From contig CBDDKW010000008.1 in NCBI GenBank assembly GCA_965230425.1, positions 124,001 to 188,000 on the forward strand: a stretch of DNA of 64,000 nt. Direction: 5' to 3'. The stretch is from CBDDKW01 sp965230425 (GTDB lineage: Bacteria > Pseudomonadota > Gammaproteobacteria > UBA1113). Below are positions 1 to 8,032 of the stretch, piece after piece (within the stretch, counting starts at the first letter, position 1; every line of letters begins with the position of its first letter). Both the position numbers and the translations under genes were made by a program. Under the pieces are notes generated by a model, which was given only the letters and a program-made list of their open reading frames with translations, had not been told where the DNA came from and did no database searches.

Positions 1-1
1 T

Positions 2-1831
2 GAATTTTGGGTACCACTACATAAATTATTTAATGGTAGTGAATGTTTACGTGGTGAGAACTTACAGTGTGAGCTAAATGCACAGCATGTTAATGAAAAA
101 ATTAAACGTTTTCATCTGATGATGAAGAAAATCGGAGTTAACGCAGGGCATAATAATGATGATCTAACCAAAGCTCCATTTACGATTACAGAGGACTTAG
201 CCACAGTGAAATATAGTACTGATAAGGCTAGTGCTTGGATTACACCAAAGCCACAGCCATTTGTTAAAGTTGCTGAGGATGAAGACGGTAACAAAGTTAG
301 TTTTATTGTGCCTCAAGAAAGGAATACTAATGCATCTCCGAACGAACCATCTGTAAGAATTTTTGGCCGAGACAGCCAAGACCGGCGTATATTATCTTCA
401 ACACTCGAAATGCGTACTAATAATGTCAAAATGAACCCTGTAACGAATATGCCAATATTAGACGATGATGGTGATTTGATACCAGTTGGCGATCGTCCAG
501 GCCCAGAATATATTCATATACGTGAGGATGATGTGCTAGGTGATTTAAACCAAGTTGATTCAGTGGATTTGGCAAATTCGAGACAACTACTGAAAGAAGG
601 TCGTCGAGCAATGCATTTTGCCGATACGACTGCAGATGGATGGGTTTCATTGAAACTTAGTGGCAGCAATGCTTTAGCCAATTTAGTTCACGTTAATGCA
701 TATTCATTAATAGGTGCTCCTGATTTTTATCCACTGGTAGATCAACGTGATATTCTCGAATGGAGACAGGCCAATAGCAATAACCCTAATATTTTATTTT
801 TCCGTGAACCGGATGCTTTATCTGAAGATAGACTCCCACCTAATTTAACGCTACCAGGGGCTTTTGATAATGATGCAGAGGTGGAGAATCCTGTTGTTAC
901 TGCGATTATTACTCAAGCTGAAGAGAGTCGTACTGGACCTATACGTAGGCATATTGATAGTGAATTTAAAATTTCTCAAAATACATTGCCTGATGCAGCC
1001 GCTGGTTTATATGCTCCAGGTTGGGTTGTTAGCTTTGATGTCAATGAGCAAAAGCAAGGGCACCTAGCTGCCTATGGTTTAGGTAGCCCATTTCCAGAAG
1101 ATGCTAAGCTCTGTGCCGCACTCAATGGTTTTTGGCCAGCAGTAGCACCTGATACTACACGGACTTTTGCACGAGAAGAGCTATTTATTAATAATCAACT
1201 CGCTTCGAGTACAACTGTACCAATGACAGATGATGAAATTAGTAGTGATTTGTCATGGGATGGTCTACAGGGACCTAATATTATTCCAGGTGGCACAGTT
1301 CCTCAAATTGAGCATCCAAGTTTTCTGTATGCTGACTACACCAAAGATACAGAAAAAGGTAAATTTTCTATGGTGAAGACCAGTAAAATGACGAGTGCTG
1401 AATACAAGCGTCGTATCTTGACTATGGGTGCGGTAAGAAATTATCTAGCTAAACATGTTAGGGATCTACAACTACCATCTGGCGGCCCTAACTTTGTAGT
1501 TGGCATTTCAATTGTGAATTTCTCCTTAGAGCCCAGCACTCATGCTAGTGTTCAGGATGCGCAAGACAGAATTAGTGGATTAAACTTTAGTAATGAAGTC
1601 TACCGATTTGTCTTTGTGCGCTACAATGAGCCTATCCCTCAGAACAGGGGTGCTGGCTTCGATCGTCCTCATCATAGACTTAGAGCCAGATTTAGTCAGC
1701 AAGTAGAGTTGCTAATTGATGGTAAGAATCGTGATTTGATCTGTGTGAAAAGCATTAATCATGGGGAAGGCGCAAATCTTGATTGGACTAGGGATCCTGC
1801 ATCTGCAGCATCACCTGTACCAGCACTCTGA
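2..1831 (+). CDS. LodA-family quinoprotein amino-acid oxidase, 5' partial
   Basis: The reading frame is open from base 2 with no stop, so the gene starts before the window; 609 C-terminal residues are visible. The internal ATG at 119 is not the real start. The family (L-lysine 6-oxidase LodA, glycine oxidase GoxA) deaminates amino acids and releases H2O2, using a cysteine tryptophylquinone made from its own Cys and Trp. The expected signature is present: Asp (1100-1102) four residues before Cys (1112-1114) in FPEDAKLCAAL, followed by FWPAVAPD, and a Trp in SWDG (1256-1258) 48 residues after the Cys. In LodA the Asp-Cys spacing is also four. The LodB-type partner follows 18-24 bases downstream, which strongly supports the call. 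The substrate cannot be told from sequence. Confidence 0.82.
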   Translation, partial: EFWVPLHKLFNGSECLRGENLQCELNAQHVNEKIKRFHLMMKKIGVNAGHNNDDLTKAPFTITEDLATVKYSTDKASAWITPKPQPFVKVAEDEDGNKVSFIVPQERNTNASPNEPSVRIFGRDSQDRRILSSTLEMRTNNVKMNPVTNMPILDDDGDLIPVGDRPGPEYIHIREDDVLGDLNQVDSVDLANSRQLLKEGRRAMHFADTTADGWVSLKLSGSNALANLVHVNAYSLIGAPDFYPLVDQRDILEWRQANSNNPNILFFREPDALSEDRLPPNLTLPGAFDNDAEVENPVVTAIITQAEESRTGPIRRHIDSEFKISQNTLPDAAAGLYAPGWVVSFDVNEQKQGHLAAYGLGSPFPEDAKLCAALNGFWPAVAPDTTRTFAREELFINNQLASSTTVPMTDDEISSDLSWDGLQGPNIIPGGTVPQIEHPSFLYADYTKDTEKGKFSMVKTSKMTSAEYKRRILTMGAVRNYLAKHVRDLQLPSGGPNFVVGISIVNFSLEPSTHASVQDAQDRISGLNFSNEVYRFVFVRYNEPIPQNRGAGFDRPHHRLRARFSQQVELLIDGKNRDLICVKSINHGEGANLDWTRDPASAASPVPAL

Positions 1832-1855
1832 TAATCGCTGTTAGAGCATGTGATA

Positions 1856-2878
1856 ATGCAAGTAGATTATGATGTTGTCATAATAGGGGCAGGTCCAGCA
1901 GGTACAGCGGCGGCTATTACTGCCGCTATTGCTGGACTTAGTGTCTGTATCGTCGAGCGTGAGCAATTCCCACGCTATCGTCCTGGCGAAACACTGCATC
2001 CAGGCATTGAGCCGTTATTAAAGCAGCTTGGTGCTTGGGATGAAGTGTTAGCTGCTAATTTTGTGCGACATCCAGGTATCCAAATGCAATGGGGTACGAA
2101 TGAGCCTAGTTATCAGACATACAATGACGAAGCGGATTGGCATGGTTTTCAAGCTATTCGCTCACGTTTTGATGCTATTTTATTGCAAAGGGCAAGATCA
2201 CTCGGTGTTTGTATCTATATGCCTGAACGAGCAGTAGCAGTGGCGGAGCATAAAGATCATACTCTTCTCACAACGGATCAGCAGCAAATATCAACACAGT
2301 ATTTAATTGATGCCAGCGGTAGTTGGCATTGGCTTGCACGCCAGCGCGATATTGCCTTTACGGATTTATCATCTCCTTTATTTTGTCGATATGGTTATAT
2401 CAATGAAATAGCAGATGATGATTTTGCCCACGTGCCGATGATCTGTAGTGATGAAGCAGGTTGGTTATGGTTAGCCAATGTTGGCGATAAAACTTTACAA
2501 TGGACAAAGTTGTTCTGGGAGCCGCAGAATGCGCAATCAGCAAAAGCAATACCCGAGCAATTAAATACACTGGGAAAGCAGGGTAAAACCTATGGCGCAG
2601 ATGTCACTTGGCGTTATGCCGCAAAGTCTACTTGGAATAAATATTTTCTTGTAGGTGATGCTGCAGGTATTTTAGATCCGGCATCATCCCATGGCGTATT
2701 GCGTGCAATTATGTCGGGGATCTACGCCAGCGATTTAATCAGTAAACAGCAACGACTGCAGTTTGATGATCAAATATTTACTCAAGAATATGATGCATGG
2801 CTGAAAAATTGGTTTCACCATGATGTGGAAAAACTCGATGAACTATATAAGGAGGTTAATATTCACTGGTCTACTTAG
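1856..2878 (+). CDS. LodB-like FAD-dependent oxidoreductase (CTQ maturation partner)
   Basis: About 340 residues with an N-terminal FAD-binding Rossmann motif (VVIIGAGPAGTAAA), an ERE end of the second strand, the family stretch YRPGETLHPG, and a late LVGDAAGILDPASSHG motif typical of tryptophan-halogenase-like/geranylgeranyl-reductase-like flavoproteins. LodB and GoxB proteins of this group are needed to form the cysteine tryptophylquinone of the adjacent LodA/GoxA, and that is the inferred role here. The gene lies just after the LodA-family gene and 52 bases before the peroxidase gene, so the three probably form one transcript. The start is uncertain: GTG at 1850 or ATG at 1856. I chose the ATG because the AGAG upstream is better spaced from it. 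Confidence 0.78.
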   Translation: MQVDYDVVIIGAGPAGTAAAITAAIAGLSVCIVEREQFPRYRPGETLHPGIEPLLKQLGAWDEVLAANFVRHPGIQMQWGTNEPSYQTYNDEADWHGFQAIRSRFDAILLQRARSLGVCIYMPERAVAVAEHKDHTLLTTDQQQISTQYLIDASGSWHWLARQRDIAFTDLSSPLFCRYGYINEIADDDFAHVPMICSDEAGWLWLANVGDKTLQWTKLFWEPQNAQSAKAIPEQLNTLGKQGKTYGADVTWRYAAKSTWNKYFLVGDAAGILDPASSHGVLRAIMSGIYASDLISKQQRLQFDDQIFTQEYDAWLKNWFHHDVEKLDELYKEVNIHWST

Positions 2879-2930
2879 TCTATATAGTAAGAACAAATAG
2901 GATTTTTTTAAACTTTTAAGGAGTGCTGTT

Positions 2931-4475
2931 ATGGCTTTAGATATAAATGATGCAAACAAAAATGGTATTGATCCCTTAGATCCTGCCTTAGCTGGGATCC
3001 AAGGTAATATTATTCGTGGTCATGATCGTGAACATGCGAATTTTATTTTTCTTAATTTTAAAGGTAGTACTGCTGCTGAAAAAACCAAAGCTAAAGGCGT
3101 GATTAAAGCCTTTGCCATGCGCCATATAACTACTGCATTGAATCAACATAAAACTCAGCAGGCAAGAGCGGAAGCAATAAAGGAAGGCAGAGAGTTCACA
3201 GAACTACCTTTTGCTCATGTGGCTTTTTCTAAGAGTGGCTATGATTTTCTTGGTTTAACCTCACCATCTGCAAATCAGTTAAGCGCCTTTAACAAGGGTA
3301 TGGGTGGTACAGATGGTGATTGGAAATCATTGAATGATACAGGCGAATCTGCTCAGGATAAGTGGGATAAAGGTTTACAGGAAGAGTCCCATGCGATGAT
3401 TATTCTAGCGCACAATGATGAAACAATGTTAACCCTTGAAATGGCTAAAATAAAAGCTTTATTTTCAGAGGTAATTGATAATGACGCACTCCACGTTGAA
3501 CATGGCTTTGTCTTGAGAAATGATAAAAAAGATGAACATGGCAAAGGCCAAGTGATAGAGCATTTTGGTAATCCAGATGGGATCAGTCAACCGTTATTCA
3601 CCAAGCCAGAGATTGCTGCACAAACTCGTCAGAAATGGGATCCCAGTGCGCCTTTAAATCTAGCTTTAAGGCCGGATCCACACGCAAAAGATGGTGATGA
3701 GTCAGGCTTTGGTAGTTATTTTGTTTTCCGTAAACTGGAACAAAATGTTAAAAAATATCATGCCGAATTAACAAAATTAAAAGATGAAGCAGGTAAAGAT
3801 GCTGAAGGAGAAGTTAATATAAGTGAAAGCTTAGGTAACGCTTATGCCATTGGACGCCATGAAAAAGATGGTGTTCCGGTAGTCACTCATGAAACGCCAG
3901 ATCCAAGTGCAGCAATGAGTAATGATTTTAATTATAATGATGATCCAGACGGTAATAAATGTCCTCTACACGCTCACATCCGTAAAACCAATCCGCGCGG
4001 TAGTGGTGGCCGTGGTGAGAGCTTAGACCAGGAGCGTGAACACCGTATTGTTCGACGAGGTATTAGTTATGGTGTTGATATCTCTGAAGTACCGCATCCA
4101 GAAAAAGGTTCTGGTTTGTTATTCATGTGTTATCAACGTGATTTAGATAATCAATTTCGTTTTATGCAGCGCATGTGGGCTAATGCAGATAATTTTCCAT
4201 TTAAACAAGATGCTAATGGTCAGACTATACCAGTAGGTGTTGATCCTACCATTGGTCAAAATAGTGGCACGACTAAACAGCAATGGCCTAGGAAATGGGG
4301 TAATGCAGCAGCAGGTAAAGCTAAGTTTGACCTTAGAGAAGTGGTGACTACGAAAGGTGGTGGTTACTTCTTCTCACCTTGCATGTCTATGCTGAATAAT
4401 CTTGCTGATGACGCAGATATGCCAGCAGAGCAGCCTGCAACACCTGCCATACCGGTTCCAGGAGCCGGGACCTAG
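2931..4475 (+). CDS. DyP-type (dye-decolourising) heme peroxidase
   Basis: The 514-residue protein opens with the family's GIQGNIIRGH stretch and carries the GxxDG motif as GNPDG at residues 213-217, whose Asp acts in H2O2 cleavage in DyPs. The proximal heme ligand is predicted to be His349 in CPLHAHIRKTNPR. There is no Tat or Sec signal, so a cytoplasmic location is likely. The length fits the longer (C/D-like) DyP classes. The start is well supported by AAGGAG ending 9 bases upstream. It is the third gene of the LodA-LodB-DyP group: the first enzyme would make H2O2 and this one would consume it. That coupling is inferred from gene order. A strong terminator follows. Confidence 0.88.
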   Translation: MALDINDANKNGIDPLDPALAGIQGNIIRGHDREHANFIFLNFKGSTAAEKTKAKGVIKAFAMRHITTALNQHKTQQARAEAIKEGREFTELPFAHVAFSKSGYDFLGLTSPSANQLSAFNKGMGGTDGDWKSLNDTGESAQDKWDKGLQEESHAMIILAHNDETMLTLEMAKIKALFSEVIDNDALHVEHGFVLRNDKKDEHGKGQVIEHFGNPDGISQPLFTKPEIAAQTRQKWDPSAPLNLALRPDPHAKDGDESGFGSYFVFRKLEQNVKKYHAELTKLKDEAGKDAEGEVNISESLGNAYAIGRHEKDGVPVVTHETPDPSAAMSNDFNYNDDPDGNKCPLHAHIRKTNPRGSGGRGESLDQEREHRIVRRGISYGVDISEVPHPEKGSGLLFMCYQRDLDNQFRFMQRMWANADNFPFKQDANGQTIPVGVDPTIGQNSGTTKQQWPRKWGNAAAGKAKFDLREVVTTKGGGYFFSPCMSMLNNLADDADMPAEQPATPAIPVPGAGT

Positions 4476-4510
4476 TGGTTCTTAAAAAACGCTAGGTTAC
4501 CTATCTTCCA

Positions 4511-4548
4511 CAAAACCCCATGGCAGCCAGTTATGGGGTTTTGTTTTT
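4511..4548 (+). terminator. Rho-independent terminator of the lodA-lodB-dyp group
   Basis: Perfect 10-bp inverted repeat CAAAACCCCA (4511-4520) and TGGGGTTTTG (4534-4543) with a 13-base loop, followed by a short T run. It lies 35 bases after the peroxidase stop codon. Confidence 0.85.
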
Positions 4549-4691
4549 AATATTTACATTTCATTAAGTCTAGCAAAAAATTCTTTTTTAATTGAAATTA
4601 ATATTCTTTATATTATAATTTGATTCTATACTATACTGTAAAGTCGTGATTGGTCAGTATATTAATATATTTTATATTATTTTAAATAATA

Positions 4692-4757
4692 ACAAGTTTT
4701 GACTTGTGCTCGTGTGGATGCTATGCTATTTTTATATTACAAGTTAAAGCTTGTGCT
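4692..4757 (+). promoter_or_regulatory. hicAB promoter and two operator-like dyads
   Basis: Two 19-base near-identical elements, ACAAGTTTTGACTTGTGCT (4692-4710) and ACAAGTTAAAGCTTGTGCT (4739-4757), each contain an ACAAGT...(A/G)CTTGT dyad. A promoter overlaps the first: -35 TTGACT at 4699-4704, 17-base spacer, -10 TATGCT at 4722-4727. HicB proteins with an HTH repress their own promoter, so these are likely HicB or HicAB operators. The role is inferred. Confidence 0.6.
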
Positions 4758-4776
4758 TATGAGGAGTACAAGCCTA

Positions 4777-4966
4777 GTGGATGGTAAATCAGTGATTAAG
4801 CAGCTACAAAAAAGCTGATTGGATACATGTTAGTACACACGGTAGCCACCATAAGCTTAAAAAACTGGGGCATCCGTCAATTATTGTGCCAGTGCATGGG
4901 AAAAAAGATTTAAGAATAGGCACATTACACAATATAGAAAAAGTAACTGGTATAAAACTAAAATGA
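4777..4966 (+). pseudogene. hicA: HicA-type mRNA interferase toxin, frameshifted
   Basis: Starting at GTG 4777 (GAGGAG at 4761-4766), the frame reads VDGKSVIKQLQKS and then meets a TGA at 4816. In the +1 frame from 4814 the sequence continues as ADWIHVSTHGSHHKLKKLGH and ends in ...EKVTGIKLK at 4964-4966. Together they make a normal-length HicA (about 62 residues) including the conserved GSHH with its catalytic His. The switch falls in a run of six A (4808-4813); five A would restore the frame. It is therefore a one-base insertion, either a real inactivation, polymerase slippage, or a sequencing error. The intact hicB follows 11 bases later. Confidence 0.8.
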
Positions 4967-4977
4967 GGTGATAAAAA

Positions 4978-5442
4978 ATGGCAAATCAAGAGTTTTCACT
5001 AGCTTATCCCGCTAGAATTATCCAAGAAGGTGATGGTTTTGTAGTAACTTTCCGTGATTTAATCAATATTTTTACTGAGGGTGATACATATGAGGAAGCA
5101 TTATTTAATGCTCAAGAAGTGTTGGATATTTTATTATTAGATATGGCACAAGATGAATTAGAAATTGCGGACCCATCTAATTGTCGTAAAGGCGAAGTAT
5201 TAGTAACTGTGAGTCCAGAGGTGGCGGTACCAGTCTTATTACATAAATTACGTTTAGCAAGAAATTACACAATGGCGGACGTTGCTCGCTCTATGGGGGT
5301 AAGTTATCAAAATTATCAACAGATAGAAGCCGGAAAAAACATAACTTTAAAGAGTTTAAAACGTGCTGCTGCATCACTGGGTGCGATTGTGGAAATCAAG
5401 TTACATGCGTTGAGCGATCTTGAGTTAAAGGAAATAAAATAA
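4978..5442 (+). CDS. hicB: HicB-family antitoxin with C-terminal HTH
   Basis: 154 residues. The N-terminal half (residues 5-60, SLAYPARIIQEGDGFVVTF then EGDTYEEALFNAQEVLD) is the partially degraded RNase H fold of HicB. The C-terminal half (about 85-135) is an XRE-type helix-turn-helix: YTMADVARSMGVSYQNYQQIEAGK. It should neutralise HicA and repress the locus. The start is supported by GAGGTG at 4965-4970. It has stayed intact although hicA upstream is frameshifted, as expected for an antitoxin that can outlive its toxin. Confidence 0.85.
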   Translation: MANQEFSLAYPARIIQEGDGFVVTFRDLINIFTEGDTYEEALFNAQEVLDILLLDMAQDELEIADPSNCRKGEVLVTVSPEVAVPVLLHKLRLARNYTMADVARSMGVSYQNYQQIEAGKNITLKSLKRAAASLGAIVEIKLHALSDLELKEIK

Positions 5443-5453
5443 TTATAAACTTC

Positions 5454-5666
5454 TTATTTTAGATTGGTACGAGAAGTTTCGAACCTTAGAAAGTCAGGCT
5501 CACCGGTGAATTCGTAAATAATTTGGGGCCAAACTTTCTTTTGAACTTCTTCTAGCTTAGTTTCGAGCAATTCAACAATAATTTCATTGAGAGTTTTCTC
5601 CGAGGATTTAGCATAGACAGCCAGTTCATGGTAAAAATCATCGTTGATGTTAATTTCAAGTTTCAT
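5454..5666 (-). CDS. small RHH/HicB-like protein, possible orphan antitoxin
   Basis: 70 residues beginning MKLEININDDFYHELAVYAK, a beta strand then helices in the order of ribbon-helix-helix DNA-binding proteins, with STEKTLNEII-like second helix (SSEKTLNEIIVELLETKLEE). A good AAGGAG lies 6-7 bases before the ATG on the minus strand, so it is likely translated. It converges on hicB. No toxin partner is visible next to it, so orphan antitoxin is only a suggestion. Confidence 0.5.
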   Translation of the reverse strand: MKLEININDDFYHELAVYAKSSEKTLNEIIVELLETKLEEVQKKVWPQIIYEFTGEPDFLRFETSRTNLK

Positions 5667-5790
5667 AACAGCTCCTTATGCTTAATTATTTTAAACAATA
5701 GCATCTTATGTATTTCTGTCATTATTGAGAAAAGTATTCACTATTCATAATGCGCTGCGCATATTTATAAATGGCGCAATACGTGTGTTA

Positions 5791-7164
5791 TTAGCCAGTA
5801 GGAAGCGTATTTTTATGTAATTGGTTAACATTAGTAATATTCCGAAAGCTTTCTAAGCTTTGATAAAGTAATTCTGTTCGTTGCTCACCTAGAATAGATG
5901 CTGCATTTTGTTGAAACTTCATATAGACATCATCTTTGGTCATTAAATTTTCCGGACTACCTTTAGGATCAGTAACTCTTAGCTCAAAATTTTCGCCAGT
6001 ATTCGTTGTGATTAAAACAATAACACCATTTTTCTTAGGAAATTGTGAGTCAGCCAGGTCATCCATAAAGATATTAATTCTGTTAGCCAATGCCTTGACC
6101 TCTTGATTATTAATTACTTGTTTCGTGTAAGATCGCATTGTAGGTGGTGATATGATTAACGATAATGCCAAAGTAAAACTTATACTGAATTGTGCACCAA
6201 GTTCGTCTTTTGGAATAATAATTTGTCCAGCATGAGATAATGTGAAAGCACTGACTCCTACGTGAACAGATTTAATATCTGCTTGTGTCAATTGATTGTT
6301 ACTACAAATTTGTGTAAAGGCTTCAATTGCAGGATGGATCAAATAGCAGCAGTTATAAGGTTTAAACATCAGTGTTGATAAAATGTAATTTTCGCCAATT
6401 TTTTCTAGTAAACGTTCAGGATGTGCATTCCCTCTACCGAAAATAGCCCATAACCCTTTGTCACCGTCAATAATTGTTTCAGGACCAGTAATTCCTTCTT
6501 TTGCTAGTAGTGCTGCTTCAACACCTGCTTTTGCACCTAAGCCAGTGTGTATTCGCTTGACCGAGCCGCCAGAAAGAGTATATTCGACAAGTCCACCAGC
6601 GTAACTACCACATATTCCCAGTGCGTTAACTAATTGTTTTTCATCCAACTCTAATAATAAACCTGCAGCAATGGCCGCACCAAATGGACCAACAGTTGGA
6701 GGGGTGTGATGTCCACCTTGAATGCAGGCGGGACACAATGAGTGTGCCAGCCTGAGCATAATTTCCATACCAATAATAATTGCTTTAATAACCTGCTCAC
6801 CAGGTGAACCTAAATGCTCTCCGACGGCTATAGCGACAGGGATAACAACGCTGCCAGGATGCGTTTGAGCTTCTTGGTGGCTATCATCGAAGTCTTGTGC
6901 ATGGGCAAAAGACCCATTGATAAAAGCAGCATCTATCATAGACACTTTATCTAAGTATGTTGTGATGCTACTTTTGCCACTACTCGTACTATATTTTGTA
7001 TGAGTTCTATATATAACTTTACTCCATTGAAATTCGCTACCACCAATTTGTAATCCATACTGATCAATAAGAGCTAGAATTGCTGTTTGATATACGTTAT
7101 GAGGGATGTTATTGGCATTGAACGTTGTTACTGCAAATTTTACAAGTTTGGTGGCTATGGTCAT
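5791..7164 (-). CDS. MmgE/PrpD family protein
   Basis: 457 residues from the ATG at 7164, which has AAAGGA about 8 bases upstream; a longer TTG start at 7203 overlapping the rsmE stop is less likely. The family includes 2-methylcitrate dehydratase PrpD, aconitate decarboxylase and iminodisuccinate epimerase. Recognisable stretches are AFINGSFAHAQDFDDSHQEA, HPGSVVIPVAIAVGE (both near the first quarter, the substrate-site region) and VGPFGAAIAAGLLLELDE. No other prp genes (prpB, prpC, acnD) are nearby, so a methylcitrate role is not supported. It sits directly downstream of rsmE on the same strand. Substrate unknown. Confidence 0.8.
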   Translation of the reverse strand: MTIATKLVKFAVTTFNANNIPHNVYQTAILALIDQYGLQIGGSEFQWSKVIYRTHTKYSTSSGKSSITTYLDKVSMIDAAFINGSFAHAQDFDDSHQEAQTHPGSVVIPVAIAVGEHLGSPGEQVIKAIIIGMEIMLRLAHSLCPACIQGGHHTPPTVGPFGAAIAAGLLLELDEKQLVNALGICGSYAGGLVEYTLSGGSVKRIHTGLGAKAGVEAALLAKEGITGPETIIDGDKGLWAIFGRGNAHPERLLEKIGENYILSTLMFKPYNCCYLIHPAIEAFTQICSNNQLTQADIKSVHVGVSAFTLSHAGQIIIPKDELGAQFSISFTLALSLIISPPTMRSYTKQVINNQEVKALANRINIFMDDLADSQFPKKNGVIVLITTNTGENFELRVTDPKGSPENLMTKDDVYMKFQQNAASILGEQRTELLYQSLESFRNITNVNQLHKNTLPTG

Positions 7165-7199
7165 TGCTTTTTCCTTTAAAAATAATAAATTATTAACTT

Positions 7200-7922
7200 T
7201 CAAACATCCCCATACTTGCTCTGCAACATAGTCAATGCAGCGACAGTGGCTGTATCAGTACGTAATAGCCGTGGGCCTAATTGTTTGCCAATAAATCCAT
7301 GTTCTAGGGCAAGTGTCACTTCCTTTTGTGAAAAGCCACCTTCGGGACCAATGAGCAAGGTTGCGGATGTAGGGGATTGGCTAGGTAACTGTTGTTCACC
7401 GCTGGGATCAAAAATGACTTTTAAATCACTATTTACAATACCTAACCAGGTGGCTAATTTTTCAGGTGGGTGTAATTGCGGGATTTGATTCCGACCACAT
7501 TGCTCGCAAGCACTGATGATAATGGCTTGCCAGTGTTGCAGGCGTTTTTCAATGCGCTCAGCATTTAATTTTACAGTGCAAAATTCTGTGAATAGGGGGG
7601 TAATCTCACTGACGCCTAATTCAATGGATTTTTGGATCACAGCATCCATACGTTCACCACGGGCGATACTTTGACCTAAGTGAAGCTTTAAGGGGGATTC
7701 TACATCGCCTTGTTTACAAAAATTAATGGCAATTTCTACGTGACGTTTTTCAATCTGGGTAATTTGGCCATGATATTCATGGCCATCACCATTAAACAAT
7801 ATGATAGGCTCATTCACACGTAAGCGTAATACTTTGGCTACATGATTAGCTGCATTACTTTCAAGGGTAATAGCCTGTCCTTGTTGTAGCTCAGTATCTT
7901 GGTAAATGCGGTGAATGGTCAT
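7200..7922 (-). CDS. rsmE: 16S rRNA (uracil-1498-N3)-methyltransferase RsmE
   Basis: 240 residues, the normal RsmE length. An N-terminal PUA-like region (MTIHRIYQ...HVAKVLRLR) is followed by the SPOUT methyltransferase domain with the SAM-binding knot motifs LLIGPEGGFS and LGPRLLRTDTATVAAL near the C-terminus. It methylates U1498 in the 30S decoding region using SAM. Placement just downstream of ahcY and metK makes a group of methylation genes on the minus strand, although a 111-base gap with a hairpin separates it from ahcY. Confidence 0.95.
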   Translation of the reverse strand: MTIHRIYQDTELQQGQAITLESNAANHVAKVLRLRVNEPIILFNGDGHEYHGQITQIEKRHVEIAINFCKQGDVESPLKLHLGQSIARGERMDAVIQKSIELGVSEITPLFTEFCTVKLNAERIEKRLQHWQAIIISACEQCGRNQIPQLHPPEKLATWLGIVNSDLKVIFDPSGEQQLPSQSPTSATLLIGPEGGFSQKEVTLALEHGFIGKQLGPRLLRTDTATVAALTMLQSKYGDV

Positions 7923-7990
7923 GGTGATATCCTTACCAGGGTTGCCACATGGGTTGGATTATTTAAGTATCAAGGAGTAATGCTTGCAAT

Positions 7991-8021
7991 TTCTTAGGCC
8001 GTGAGTTGCACAGCCTAAGAA
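7991..8021 (-). terminator. hairpin after ahcY, weak terminator
   Basis: Nine-bp inverted repeat TTCTTAGGC (7991-7999) and GCCTAAGAA (8013-8021) just downstream of the ahcY stop. There is no long T run on the minus strand, so termination would be partial at best. Confidence 0.4.
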
Positions 8022-8032
8022 AACATGCCCGC

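Noticed and set aside
119..121. ATG at 119 as the start of the LodA-family gene
   Set aside because: The frame is open to base 2 and the upstream residues look like coding sequence; the gene is cut by the window edge.
7165..7203. Longer PrpD-family start (TTG at 7203)
   Set aside because: The ATG at 7164 has a good ribosome site and the extra 13 residues are not conserved in type.
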